Part shown: positions 37,228 to 46,785 of the stretch, piece after piece | Numbering within the stretch: position 1 is the stretch's first letter | Layout: each line of letters opens with the position of its first letter | Assembly: GCA_024235635.1 (NCBI GenBank) | Contig: JACKMA010000001.1 | Span: 1,240,001 to 1,304,000, forward strand | DNA from: Zoogloeaceae bacterium | GTDB taxonomy: Bacteria > Pseudomonadota > Gammaproteobacteria > Burkholderiales > Rhodocyclaceae | Reading direction: 5' to 3' | Length of the DNA stretch: 64,000 nt | Made by a program: the position numbers and the translations under genes | The notes under the pieces: model-generated | What the model was told of the DNA's origin: nothing | Database searches by the model: none | What the model saw: the letters and a program-made list of their open reading frames with translations, nothing else

Positions 37228-39002
37228 TCCACATGCCTCACCGATTCCGCCGCATCGTCTTCGGCGCCCTCGGCGAAATGAAGGCACCGCTGGTGGTCGC
37301 CGCCCTGGCCCTGGCCGGCGTCATGGTCACCAGCCTGCTCGCACCGTGGCCACTGAAGGTCATCTTCGACCATGTCCTGCTCGCCAAGCCCCTGCCCGAA
37401 GGGCTCTCGATGCTCGCACCGCTCATCGCGCAGGGACGCTGGTTGGCGCTCTGCGCGATGGCCGGCACGATCGCACTGATCGCGCTGTTCGCGGCGATCT
37501 TCGCCTACCTGCAGGTCTATGCCACCGCCAAGGTCGGCCACTTCATCACCTACCGACTGCGCAGCGAATTGTTCGCCCATCTGCAGCGACTGTCGATGTC
37601 CTTCCACCAGCACAATCGCAGCGGCGAGCTGATCACCAAGGTCGCGACCGATACCAACCTGTTGCGCGACATGTTTGCCGAATGGTCGCTGACCTTCGCC
37701 GCCCACTTCCTGACGCTGATCGCGATGATGGTGGTGATGTTCGTCATCAACTGGCGGCTGGCGCTGGTCGTCGCAACCTCGCTGCCACCGCTGCTGGCGG
37801 TCATCTACTTCCTCAACAAGCGGGTCAAGGCCTCGGTGCGCGCCCAGCGCCGCTACGAAGGCGCCATGACCTCCCGCCTCAACGAGGTGCTGTCGTCGAT
37901 GCTGCTGGTGCAGGCGTTCGGCCGTCAGAGCTTCGAAGAGCGCCGCTTTCAGGAAGAAATCGAAGGCAACTTCCATTCCGGCGTGCGGACCGCCCGCAAC
38001 ACCGGGGCCATCACCCGCGCGATCGTGCTGGTGTCGGCGATCGGCACCGCGATCACGGTGCTCGTCGGCGCCTGGCAAGTGCTCGAAGGCCTGCTGACGC
38101 CGGGCGAACTGCTGATCTTTCTGGCCTACGTGCAGAGCCTGTACAAGCCGGTGAAGGATCTCGGTCGTCTCGCGGCCAAGTTTTCCCGGGCCTCGGTCAG
38201 CGCGGGCCGGGTCAGCGAGATCCTGGCGACCGAACCCGATGCGGCGGATCCCCCGGGGGCGCTCGACATCGGCCGTCCCGCCGGCGAGATCGTGTTCGAG
38301 GACGTCGGCTTCGGCTACCGTGACGACCGGCCGGTGGTCGAGCACGTGTCCTTCCGTATCGCCGCCGGCGAGCGTGTGGCCTTGGTCGGCCCGTCAGGTG
38401 CCGGCAAGTCGACGCTGCTGTCGCTGCTGCTTCGGCTGTACGAGCCCAGCGCCGGGCGGATCCTGATCGACGGCATCGACATCAGCCGCTTCAAGCGCGA
38501 CAGCCTGCGCAGCCAGATCGGCATCGTGCTGCAGGAGAACGTGCTGTTCGGCGTCTCGGTACGCGAGAACATCGCCTACGGCCTCCCCGATGCCAGCGAC
38601 CAGCAGATCGAGGCGGCAGCCCGCGCGGCTCGTGCCCACGAGTTCATCGTCGATCTGCCCGACGGCTACGACACGGTGCTCGGCGAACGCGGGGCGACCA
38701 TCTCCGGCGGCCAGCGCCAGCGCATTTGCCTCGCCCGTGCCCTGGTCAAGGAACCCGCGATCCTGGTGATGGACGAACCGACCTCGGCGGTGGACGCGGT
38801 CTCGGCACGATTGATCAACGAGTCGGTCGCACGCGTCCATGCCGGCAAGACCCTGCTGGTGATCGCCCACGACTATGCCGACATGAGCGGCTACGACCGC
38901 ATCCTGGTGATGAAGGACGGACAGCTGGTCGAGTCGGGCCGTCACGACAAACTGATGGAGGCCAAAGGCGCCTATCTGGCGCTGGTGGAACGCCGTGCCT
39001 GA
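37224..39002 (+). CDS. MsbA-type ABC exporter of the polysaccharide operon
   Basis: 592 residues, half-transporter with a membrane domain of about six helices (residues 20-310) and a C-terminal ATPase. Walker A GPSGAGKST, Q-loop GIVLQENVLFG, signature ISGGQRQRICLARAL and Walker B ILVMDEPTSAVD are all intact; a homodimer is expected. It probably flips a lipid-linked glycan or exports the polymer across the inner membrane. ATG 37224 overlaps the preceding stop; MIHMPHRFRRIVFGALGEM begins it. A Wzx/Wzy pair is absent from the operon. Confidence 0.93.
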   Translation: MIHMPHRFRRIVFGALGEMKAPLVVAALALAGVMVTSLLAPWPLKVIFDHVLLAKPLPEGLSMLAPLIAQGRWLALCAMAGTIALIALFAAIFAYLQVYATAKVGHFITYRLRSELFAHLQRLSMSFHQHNRSGELITKVATDTNLLRDMFAEWSLTFAAHFLTLIAMMVVMFVINWRLALVVATSLPPLLAVIYFLNKRVKASVRAQRRYEGAMTSRLNEVLSSMLLVQAFGRQSFEERRFQEEIEGNFHSGVRTARNTGAITRAIVLVSAIGTAITVLVGAWQVLEGLLTPGELLIFLAYVQSLYKPVKDLGRLAAKFSRASVSAGRVSEILATEPDAADPPGALDIGRPAGEIVFEDVGFGYRDDRPVVEHVSFRIAAGERVALVGPSGAGKSTLLSLLLRLYEPSAGRILIDGIDISRFKRDSLRSQIGIVLQENVLFGVSVRENIAYGLPDASDQQIEAAARAARAHEFIVDLPDGYDTVLGERGATISGGQRQRICLARALVKEPAILVMDEPTSAVDAVSARLINESVARVHAGKTLLVIAHDYADMSGYDRILVMKDGQLVESGRHDKLMEAKGAYLALVERRA

Positions 39003-40206
39003 GACCCTGCATTCAAACCGCCCGGACGCGCGTCCGGTCCTGTTGTTCTATTGCCAGCACTCGCTCGGCATCGGTCATCTGACCCGCAGCTTCGCCCTGG
39101 TGCGTGCGCTGGTGGACCGGTTCCACGTGGTCTTCCTGAACGGCGGACCGATCCCGCCGGGCGTGCCGATACCGACCGGCATGGAAATGATCGACCTGCC
39201 GCCGCTGGGCATGGACGAGGCACACAACCTGATCAGCCGCGGCAGCGCGCACAGCGTCGAGGATGCGCGCGCGACGCGCCGCCGGATGATTCAGCAGGCG
39301 ATCGCCGATCACCGGCCGGAACTCTTGCTGGTGGAACTGTTTCCGTTCGGACGAAAGAAGTTCGCATTCGAGATCCTGCCGATGATCCGCTCGGCCCGGC
39401 GCCAGACGCGTCCCGCACGGGTGGTGTGCAGCGTGCGTGACATCCTGGTCGACGCCCGACGTGACCAGCAACGCCACGACGACCGGGCCCGCTGGCTGGC
39501 GAACCGATACTTCGACGCCATCGTCGTGCACGCCGACCCCGCCTTCGCGCGCATCGACGAGAGCTTCCGGCCAAGCAGGCCGCTCGTCACGCGCCTGGAC
39601 TACACCGGCTACGTCGTGCCCCGCCGCGACGGGCCCGACGACACCATGCGTGGCGACACCGTGCTGGTCTCCGCCGGCGGCGGCATCGTCGGCTACCCCC
39701 TGTTTGCCGCTGCCCTCGCGGTTCACGCACAGTTGTGGCCGCAATGGCGGGTGCCGATGCGAATCATTGCGGGCCCATTCCTGCCGGAGGCCGAATGGCA
39801 GGCCCTGTGCATCGAAGCTGGCGATCGGCCAGGAGTCGAATTGGTGCGCCACGTGCCCGACATGGTTGCCGAGATGCGCCGCGCCCGGCTTTCGATCAGC
39901 CAGTGCGGCTACAACACCGCCCTCGACGTGGTGGTCTCGGGCGTGCCCGCACTACTGGTGCCCTACGCCGCCAAGGGTGAGAACGAACAATCCCGCCGCG
40001 CCGCGGCGCTGGCCGAACTCGGGGCGGTCCGTCACTTCGACGGCACGCTCGCCGACACCCCGACCTTCGCGCAGGCGGTTGCCGATGCCCTCGATTTCCG
40101 TCCACGCCCGGCGGCACTTGCCCTCGACGGCGCCCCGCGCACGGCGGCTATACTGCGCGACCTGCTGCAAACCGAGAACCGCGCGCGGATGCCTGCCCAT
40201 GTCTGA
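38995..40206 (+). CDS. Glycosyltransferase, MurG-like
   Basis: 403 residues starting at GTG 38995, inside the end of the ABC gene (8-base overlap). N-terminal YCQHSLGIGHLTRSFALVRALV is the acceptor-side loop of GT28/MurG-like enzymes, and the donor site is VSAGGGIVGYPLF with LSISQCGYNTALDVVVSGVPALLVPYA. It is similar in layout to the gene at 28637. There is no signal peptide. The next gene's ATG overlaps its stop by 8 bases. Confidence 0.88.
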   Translation: MPETLHSNRPDARPVLLFYCQHSLGIGHLTRSFALVRALVDRFHVVFLNGGPIPPGVPIPTGMEMIDLPPLGMDEAHNLISRGSAHSVEDARATRRRMIQQAIADHRPELLLVELFPFGRKKFAFEILPMIRSARRQTRPARVVCSVRDILVDARRDQQRHDDRARWLANRYFDAIVVHADPAFARIDESFRPSRPLVTRLDYTGYVVPRRDGPDDTMRGDTVLVSAGGGIVGYPLFAAALAVHAQLWPQWRVPMRIIAGPFLPEAEWQALCIEAGDRPGVELVRHVPDMVAEMRRARLSISQCGYNTALDVVVSGVPALLVPYAAKGENEQSRRAAALAELGAVRHFDGTLADTPTFAQAVADALDFRPRPAALALDGAPRTAAILRDLLQTENRARMPAHV

Positions 40207-40969
40207 CTGGTGCTTCCCGATCGCCAGTGCCCTCGACCGGCGCGGCACGCCTTGTACCGTGTTCTTCCGCGACGACGACGCCGGCTGGGAAGATCGGCGG
40301 CTGTTCGCCCTGCTCGACGTGTTTGCGCGGCATGCGGTGCCGATCGACCTCGCCGTCATTCCGTCGGCACTGACGCCGATGCTTGCCAATGCGCTGCTGC
40401 AACGCATGAGCCGGCCGGGCCCGGGGGGTGTCGGTGTACACCAGCATGGCCATGCCCACGTCAATCACGAGCGGGAGGGGCGCAAGTGCGAATTCGGACC
40501 GAGCCGGGACTATGCCGCCCAGCGGGAGAGCATCGAGTCGGGTCACGAAGCCCTGATCGCCGCATTCGGATCGCTCGCCGACCGCATCTTCACGCCGCCG
40601 TGGAATCGCTGTACCGCCGACACGGCACAGGTGCTGCGGGATCTTGGCTTCGACGCGCTGTCCCGCGATGTCACCGCAAAGCCGCTTCCGGGGGACGCCA
40701 TCGCCGAGATTCCGGTCGCGGTGGACTGGTGCAAGCATCGCGCAGCGGGCACCGGTACCGATGTGCTGGGTGCTCGAATCGCCGACGCGCTGGCCGATGA
40801 ACGCTGTGGCATCATGCTCCATCACGCAGTGATGGACGAGGCCGACCTCGCACTGCTGGACGATCTGCTGCCGCTGCTACGTGGCCACCCGATGAGTCAC
40901 TGCGCCCCGATGACAGACCTGCTGCCCGGCATCTGCCGGGCAGTCGAACTCCCCGACGCCGCTCTATGA
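40199..40969 (+). CDS. Polysaccharide deacetylase-like protein
   Basis: 256 residues without signal peptide. It starts with a DD pair in TVFFRDDDAGWED, which resembles the metal-binding Asp of NodB-fold deacetylases; then VGVHQHGHAHVNHE (H-x-H-x-H-type metal site) and FTPPWNRCTADT, the P-P-W segment that follows in this fold. It likely deacetylates sugar residues of a lipid- or nucleotide-linked intermediate on the cytoplasmic side, although NodB proteins usually act outside. Its TGA overlaps the next ATG. Confidence 0.82.
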   Translation: MSDWCFPIASALDRRGTPCTVFFRDDDAGWEDRRLFALLDVFARHAVPIDLAVIPSALTPMLANALLQRMSRPGPGGVGVHQHGHAHVNHEREGRKCEFGPSRDYAAQRESIESGHEALIAAFGSLADRIFTPPWNRCTADTAQVLRDLGFDALSRDVTAKPLPGDAIAEIPVAVDWCKHRAAGTGTDVLGARIADALADERCGIMLHHAVMDEADLALLDDLLPLLRGHPMSHCAPMTDLLPGICRAVELPDAAL

Positions 40970-42471
40970 CCACACCCACCAGTATGATGCCGGCACGCCC
41001 GCTGGCGCTGGCGATCGCGCTCGCCTGCTGCACCATGACGCCGCAGGCTGCCGCCCAGACGGAAGAGGACAGCGCGGACGGTGCGCAGGCGCGTCGACCG
41101 CGGGCAGTCACCAGCGAGCTCGCGCGACGCCCGGACGAGAGGCGCATCGACAGTGGCCGGACAATCACGCTGTTCGGCACGCCGTTTCGCTTCGCCGGCG
41201 AGTGGGAGGTCGGACACGAGAGCCGCATCAACCACGACCTGGACGAGGACAAGCGCCGCGACCGCGGAACGCTCGAACAGGAAGTGAAGCTCGAGGCCTC
41301 GGCCTCGATCGGCGCGGGCAGTTCGCTGTTCCTGCAACTGATCGGCGCCAGCGAGATCGAGACCCTGCGCGAAAACGGCCCAGTCGAGAGCTTCGGCGAA
41401 GTCGAACGGGGCCAGATGTGGCTGTTCACGCCGCGGCCCGGCGGATTGCCGTTCGACCTCCAGATCGGACGGTTGAGCCTGGTCGAGGACCGCAGTTGGT
41501 GGTGGGACGACGATCTCGACGCGCTGCGCCTGTTCTTCGGCGGCGACGACTGGGTGCTGGAGGCCGGGGTCGCGCGGCAACTGTTCGCGGTCAGCACCGC
41601 CGAGCGCGGAATCATCGATGCCGAGGAGGAAGGCCTGACCCGCTGGTTCGGTCGTGCCGCCTGGACCTGGCGCAAGCGCCACGCCGTCGAGGGCTACCTG
41701 ATGCTGAGCCGGGACGGTTCCGGGCAGTTGGCCGAAGGCACCGTGATTCACGAACGCCGCGTCGATGAATCGGATGCGGACCTGACCTGGTTCGGATTGC
41801 GTGCGACCGGCGAGGAGAAGCTCGACGGCGGCCATCGCGTCGGCTACTGGCTGGATCTCGCCCGGCTCACCGGCAAGGAGCGCCTCACCGATTACGACGG
41901 CGCCGACGGCAACCGCGAGGTGGCGGACGACACCACACGCCGCTCGGTCGACGCACACGCCTGGGATCTCGGCGTGCGATGGTCCTGGCCCGGACATTCG
42001 CGACCGACGCTGTGGGCCGGCTGGGCGGTCGGCAGCGGCGACAAGGACGAAGACGACGGACAGGACGAAGCTTTCCGCCAGACCGGCCTGGAAGAGAACA
42101 AGGCACGCTTCGGCGGCGTCAAGCGATTCCGCTACTACGGCGAGTTGATGCGACCGACGCTGTCGAACCTCGACATCCGTTCGGTCGGCGGCAGCATGCG
42201 ATTCTGGAAGAAGAGTTCGGTCGACCTGGTGCTGCACGACTACCGTCAGCGCGAAGCCAGCGAAGACCTGGCGGCAAGCCGCATCACCGAGTCGCCGACC
42301 GGGGACAGCCGCGCCCTCGGACAGGAGATTGACCTGTTCGTCGCCGTCCGCGAGTCGCCGAGTGCCGAAGTGCTGGTCAGCCTCGCCACCTTCCGCGCCG
42401 GCTCGGCCTTCGGCAAGCGCAGCGGCGAACGCGCCTGGTTCGGCGACGTCGTCCTGAACGTCAACTTCTGA
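40966..42471 (+). CDS. AlgE-like outer-membrane polysaccharide export porin
   Basis: 501 residues. A signal peptide (LALAIALACCTMTPQAAAQ) is followed by a beta-rich protein of alternating hydrophobic strands, as in the alginate export family (pfam13372): GERVDS-type RRPDERRIDSGRTITLFGTPFRFAGEWEV, DLQIGRLSLVEDRSWWWDDDLDALRLFF, and a C-terminal strand ending DVVLNVNF with the terminal Phe required for outer-membrane assembly. It supplies the outer-membrane exit for the polymer. No periplasmic AlgK-like scaffold or AlgK/AlgX partner is encoded beside it. It is the last gene of the operon. Confidence 0.88.
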   Translation: MTTPTSMMPARPLALAIALACCTMTPQAAAQTEEDSADGAQARRPRAVTSELARRPDERRIDSGRTITLFGTPFRFAGEWEVGHESRINHDLDEDKRRDRGTLEQEVKLEASASIGAGSSLFLQLIGASEIETLRENGPVESFGEVERGQMWLFTPRPGGLPFDLQIGRLSLVEDRSWWWDDDLDALRLFFGGDDWVLEAGVARQLFAVSTAERGIIDAEEEGLTRWFGRAAWTWRKRHAVEGYLMLSRDGSGQLAEGTVIHERRVDESDADLTWFGLRATGEEKLDGGHRVGYWLDLARLTGKERLTDYDGADGNREVADDTTRRSVDAHAWDLGVRWSWPGHSRPTLWAGWAVGSGDKDEDDGQDEAFRQTGLEENKARFGGVKRFRYYGELMRPTLSNLDIRSVGGSMRFWKKSSVDLVLHDYRQREASEDLAASRITESPTGDSRALGQEIDLFVAVRESPSAEVLVSLATFRAGSAFGKRSGERAWFGDVVLNVNF

Positions 42472-42661
42472 GCAGAGCGGTCAGGACCGGATCAGGGCCT
42501 CGTCGGCGGCAACCCGGCGTCGCGCCCGGCCTGGGCGCGAGTGCCGGACGCCTTGCCGGCCGGCGCAACGCAGTCCCCCGCGGGTAGCGGAACCGGAAGG
42601 GCTTCCGCGAATTCGATCGCGCCGAGGGCGGCGCCGGCCCGTCGGCTTGCGGAATCCCGCC

Positions 42662-44026
42662 TCAGATGGCCTGCAGGAACAGGCGTACCTCGGTGCCCTG
42701 GCCGGGCTGACTGTCGATCTCCATGCGGCCGCCATAGCGCTCGACGATACGCCTGACCTGGGACAGGCCGACGCCGAGACCACGGGCCTTGGTGGTGTAG
42801 AACGGCTTGCCGACATTGGAGAGCTGTTCCGGGCTCATGCCGGGGCCGGTGTCGCCGACCGCCAGCATCACCTCGCCGCTGCGGGCGCCGACCGCGCGCA
42901 GCGTCAGGCGCCCGTCCTTGTTGATCGCCTCGACGGCGTTGGCGACCAGACTGTGCAGGACCTGCCCCAGCAACAGGGCGTCGCCGCGCACTTCGGGCAG
43001 CCCCTTGCCCGAATCGACCTGACAGTCGATCCGCCGCTTTTCCAGGTCGCGTCCGAAATCCTCGACGCATCGCGCCAGCAAGGGCGCCACCTGGACCGGC
43101 TCCGGCTCTTCGTCGAGCGGCCGAGAGAACGACAGCAGCTCGCGCACCCAGCTCTCGAGCCGGTCCGATTCGGAGACGATGTCGGCGCCGGCGTCGCGCG
43201 CGACCTCGAGATCGGCCGCCTGGATCAGCTCCGCCGAACTTCGAATCGATGCCAGCGGGTTGCGGATGCCGTGCGCCACGGCCGAACTCATCTCGCCGAT
43301 TACCGCCAGCGTCTCGGTGTCGATCAGCCGGCGCTCCTGCGCCTGCATCAGGCGGTCGGCACGGCGCACCAGGCTGGCCAGTGCCAGATACAGAAATCCG
43401 CCCGCCATCGCTGCGCCGAGCGCGATATAGGTGCGCATGCGCTGCAGCGCATGGAACAGCGGCTGCGGATTCTTGTAGAACTCGATGGCACCGACGACCT
43501 CGCCGCTGTACGGATCGCGGACCGGCACGTAGATCTCGACGAACAGATCGGCGCGCTTCTGGAGGTTGCGATGCTCCTCCTTGCCGCCGTGCTCATGGTG
43601 CGTCTCGGGGTGCACTACCAGCCGGCCCGCGAGCGCGTGCTCGAGTTCCTCGTTGGGGCCGAAGGTCTGGCCTTCGAGTTGCCGGTCGCTCGACCAGATC
43701 ACCCGCCGGTCGAGGTTGTAGACATTGGCGCGCAGCATGTCCTGCATGCGCGAGATGTGCGACAGCGCGAGCTCGAGTTCGAGCGAATCCTCGGCCTCGC
43801 CCCGCGAGAAGTAGCTCTGCAGCGAGCGCTCGGTGGACACCAGGGTCTGCACGAACTGCTGCGTCAGTTCGCCTTCCTGCTGCAGCATTTCGTAGCTGAC
43901 GAAGCGGGACAGCGCCCAGCCGGCGATCGCCGATATCGTCGCGATCGAAATCAGGCCGACGATCGCGAACCAGCGACTGAGGTTGAACGATCGGACGGCC
44001 GCCTGGCGCGGCTTGGGCGTGGCCAT
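42662..44026 (-). CDS. Membrane sensor histidine kinase, NtrB-like
   Basis: 454 residues from ATG 44026 (MATPKPRQAAVRSFNLSRW) behind GGGGAG. TM at about 20-40, a periplasmic sensor region of about 150 residues with a His-rich HPETHHEHGG segment, second TM at about 205-225, then HisKA with H-box AVAHGIRNPLASIRSSAELI and an HATPase domain (VANAVEAINKDG, GDTGPGMSPEQ, GLGVGLSQVRRIVERYGG). Kinases of this GXGXG/HGIRNP type pair with sigma-54 regulators. It lies 72 bases after the hydrolase gene, so it may belong to the minus-strand operon, and it could phosphorylate the regulator at 26735. The His cluster in the sensor domain might bind a metal. Confidence 0.9.
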   Translation of the reverse strand: MATPKPRQAAVRSFNLSRWFAIVGLISIATISAIAGWALSRFVSYEMLQQEGELTQQFVQTLVSTERSLQSYFSRGEAEDSLELELALSHISRMQDMLRANVYNLDRRVIWSSDRQLEGQTFGPNEELEHALAGRLVVHPETHHEHGGKEEHRNLQKRADLFVEIYVPVRDPYSGEVVGAIEFYKNPQPLFHALQRMRTYIALGAAMAGGFLYLALASLVRRADRLMQAQERRLIDTETLAVIGEMSSAVAHGIRNPLASIRSSAELIQAADLEVARDAGADIVSESDRLESWVRELLSFSRPLDEEPEPVQVAPLLARCVEDFGRDLEKRRIDCQVDSGKGLPEVRGDALLLGQVLHSLVANAVEAINKDGRLTLRAVGARSGEVMLAVGDTGPGMSPEQLSNVGKPFYTTKARGLGVGLSQVRRIVERYGGRMEIDSQPGQGTEVRLFLQAI

Positions 44027-44098
44027 GCTTGTTCTCCCCGATCCGACCCCACCGGCCGGATCCGAACGCGACGATGAATCGTACGCTAACGCCACCCG

Positions 44099-45055
44099 TC
44101 AGCGCCGGGCAGTCCCGAAGAAATGTCGAAACACTTTCTCACCCATGTCACCCCGACGCATGCTGCGCGCAAACGAGTGCGGCGACCGTGGCAGGGTATC
44201 GAAGTGCACCGGCTCGGCCATCGCCCTCGCGCTTGCCGCCGAATTGACGGCAGACACCCAATTGCCGGCGCGCTCCATCCGGGAACGACCCTGCTGCCGA
44301 TCGAGGCGCCGTGAGTCCCGCAGCGCACTGTCCCGATGTACGTCTCGCTCGCCGACCAGGACCAGGCCCGGCAGGCCAAGGAAGGCATCGAGGTCGATCC
44401 CGCCAAGGTCGTGGCGTCGACTGCGCCGCAGGCCGTAGGGATAGCGCTCGCGTACATCCGGAAAGGTATACCAGCCGGCCGCGCCGAGCACATAGCGGGC
44501 CACCAGCGCCGGCCAGTGCATGGCGAAGCGATGGACGAACTGGGCGCCGCCGGAATAGCCGAACAGGTAGAGCCGGCTGTCGTCCGCACCGGTCAGTTGC
44601 GACAGTTCGCGGGCGGCTGCGCGCAGCAGGACATCGGGGCGCACCCCCTTGGCGTCCGGCAGCAGTCGCTGGTAGTTCGGGAAGCGGTCGCGGCCGTAGC
44701 GCGGTGCCAGCATCACCACACCGTGGCTTTCGGCGAGTGGCGCCAGCATGCTCAGATGTTCGCGCGCGTTGCGCGAAATGCCATGGACGCTGACCAGCAT
44801 CGGTGCCCCGGGGCCGGCACTCTTCGGAAAATACGCGAGATAGCGGAAGCGACGGTCGGTTGCGAGGCGCAGAGTCTGAATTTCGCCGCGAACCAGGGGC
44901 TGCGCCCGATCGCGTGCCTCGCCGGACTTTTGCAAGGGGGCAGCGAACGCGGGCACATCGGACAGGACCCCCATCCCTCCGGCCACCAGGCCGGTTCCGA
45001 TGAGACCCGCGATCGCTGCGGAAAATTGTTCGGGGCGCATGCTTGCCTCGCTCAT
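44099..45055 (-). CDS. Exported alpha/beta hydrolase (esterase/lipase-like)
   Basis: 318 residues. The N-terminus contains a hydrophobic stretch (FSAAIAGLIGTGLVAGGMGVLSDVPAFA) with a plausible AFA cleavage site. The alpha/beta-hydrolase nucleophile elbow is YLFGYSGGAQFVHRF and the oxyanion region is VSVHGISRNAREH; a C-terminal His candidate is PHSFAR. Related to PHB-depolymerase-type or acetyl-esterase-like proteins, substrate unknown; a role in removing acyl groups from the exported glycan is possible. Its start overlaps the ABC gene stop (ATGA). Confidence 0.82.
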   Translation of the reverse strand: MSEASMRPEQFSAAIAGLIGTGLVAGGMGVLSDVPAFAAPLQKSGEARDRAQPLVRGEIQTLRLATDRRFRYLAYFPKSAGPGAPMLVSVHGISRNAREHLSMLAPLAESHGVVMLAPRYGRDRFPNYQRLLPDAKGVRPDVLLRAAARELSQLTGADDSRLYLFGYSGGAQFVHRFAMHWPALVARYVLGAAGWYTFPDVRERYPYGLRRSRRHDLGGIDLDAFLGLPGLVLVGERDVHRDSALRDSRRLDRQQGRSRMERAGNWVSAVNSAASARAMAEPVHFDTLPRSPHSFARSMRRGDMGEKVFRHFFGTARR

Positions 45056-46785
45056 GCCGCACTCACCGACGCCACCGGTCGCAGCGCCCGCCGGAACAGT
45101 CGCCGGGTCGCGCTGTCACGCGCCAGCAGATCGTCCGGTGTGCCCTGCTCGATCAGCCGACCGGCCTCGAGATACCAGATCTCGTCGGCTTGCATCACCC
45201 GTGCCAGTTGGTGGGTCACCATCAGTACCGTTCCATTGAAGTCGTCGAGCGTTTCACCGAGTCGCGTCGCCGAGACCGGATCGAGGTTGGCATCGGCCTC
45301 GTCGAGCAGCAACAAGCCCGGATGACCGAGCAGTGCCCGGGCCCATGCGATGCGCTGGCGCTGGCCGAAGGACAGGTTGCCGCCGCCATCACCGACGCGG
45401 GTCAGCCCCCCCTGGGGCAGCGACGCCAGCAGCTCGTCTACGCCGCACATGGCCTCCACCTGCTCACGCTCCCGCCGGCCGGCTCGGGGCTTGCGATAGA
45501 CCAGATTGCGTTCGATCGAACCGCGCAGCAGCGGCAGGTCCGGCGTCACCACGCCGAGGCGCCCGCGCAGGTCCGACAGCGAATACTTGTGGACTGCATG
45601 ACCGTCGAGCAGCACTTCGCCGCCGTCGGCATCGACCAGGCGCGCGACCAGACCGAGCACCGTCGACTTGCCCGAGCCGTTGGGGCCGACGATCGCGACC
45701 TTGCGCCCGGCCGCGACCCGCGCCGTGAACTCGTGGAGTGCGTCGCCGACCGACACCTCGTGGAAATCGATCGCGATCGGCCGGCCGCGCTTGGGCAAGG
45801 TCGGCATCTCTTCGCCGGCCGCGCGAATCGCCAGCTTCGGCGCCGCCAGGAACTCCTCGATCTTGGCCAGCGAAACCAGCGCACTGCGCCAGTGGCCGAG
45901 CACCTGTCCGAGGTCGCGGAAGGTCGGCGCGATCAGGCCGGCAACGGTCAGCGCACCGACCACGTCCGCCGGCTCGATCATGCCGCGACCGACCTCGACC
46001 GCCCCGGCGAACAGCACCAGCGCAGACGCCAGGGCGCCGCCGAATTCGGCAGCCGACCGCAACAGCGACATGCCGCGCATCTGGTCCACCATGGCATGGG
46101 CAAGCGCGTCGGACTGCCGACCCAGGCGACGCTTCTCACGCGTCGCCTGGTCGAAGACCTGGACGACAGCGATCGCGGCGATCCGGTCATTGACGTCGGC
46201 CGCCAGTCGCGCCTGTCGCCGCCGGGCCTCGCGTACCGCGGGCTCGACCCGGGTCGTCAGCCAGGCCAGTGCGAGACCCGACAGCGCAAAACCGCAAACC
46301 GCAGCGAAGGTCAGCCACGGATCGACCGCCGCGAGCACGATCAACGCCAGCACCGCGGCGAGGCCACCGACCGCCAGTCGCGGCAGTCCCAGGCTGACCC
46401 AGCGCCTGACGCCCTTGACGTCACCCATGAAGCGCAGCAGGGTGCCGCCCCGGCTGCGCGACTGCAGACGCCGGGGCGACTGGCCGACCAGGGCGTCGAA
46501 CAGCGTCAGCCGCAATTCGGCCGCGTAGTGCTGCCCCATGCGCTCGGCCTGTACCCGCTCCATCGTGCGCAGCCACGCCAGGGCCCCGCCCGCGACGATC
46601 AGCGCGACGATCAGCCAGCTGACCGCGCTGGCGACGTTCTGGCCCTGGACCGCGTGGTCGAAGAAGGCATGCACCAGCCATGCACTGGCCAGCGTCATCG
46701 CCGCCTGCGCCACGCCGATGCCAACCAGACGCCCGAGCATTCCGCGGCGGGGTCCGGCCAGCAGTTGCGGCGATCGCCGACGCAT
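45052..46785 (-). CDS. ABC exporter with atypical LSFGQ signature
   Basis: 577 residues from ATG 46785 (MRRRSPQLLAGPRRGMLG). The membrane domain (about 20-320) has six predicted helices; the ATPase has Walker A GPNGSGKST and Walker B LLLLDEADANLD, but the signature reads LSFGQRQRIAWARALL in place of LSGGQ, and the switch region is VMVTHQLAR. The LSFGQ variant occurs in some exporters and may lower ATP turnover. It is overlapped by the P-loop gene (one base, TAATG) and by the hydrolase gene. Its substrate may be a lipid or oligosaccharide linked to the adjacent clusters. Confidence 0.9.
   Translation of the reverse strand: MRRRSPQLLAGPRRGMLGRLVGIGVAQAAMTLASAWLVHAFFDHAVQGQNVASAVSWLIVALIVAGGALAWLRTMERVQAERMGQHYAAELRLTLFDALVGQSPRRLQSRSRGGTLLRFMGDVKGVRRWVSLGLPRLAVGGLAAVLALIVLAAVDPWLTFAAVCGFALSGLALAWLTTRVEPAVREARRRQARLAADVNDRIAAIAVVQVFDQATREKRRLGRQSDALAHAMVDQMRGMSLLRSAAEFGGALASALVLFAGAVEVGRGMIEPADVVGALTVAGLIAPTFRDLGQVLGHWRSALVSLAKIEEFLAAPKLAIRAAGEEMPTLPKRGRPIAIDFHEVSVGDALHEFTARVAAGRKVAIVGPNGSGKSTVLGLVARLVDADGGEVLLDGHAVHKYSLSDLRGRLGVVTPDLPLLRGSIERNLVYRKPRAGRREREQVEAMCGVDELLASLPQGGLTRVGDGGGNLSFGQRQRIAWARALLGHPGLLLLDEADANLDPVSATRLGETLDDFNGTVLMVTHQLARVMQADEIWYLEAGRLIEQGTPDDLLARDSATRRLFRRALRPVASVSAA

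Noticed and set aside
42472..42661. Possible gene between the porin and the kinase (minus-strand ORF 42481-42816)
   Set aside because: Short, Arg/Pro/Ser-rich, overlaps the kinase coding region in another frame, no ribosome site; I see only a convergent intergenic gap.
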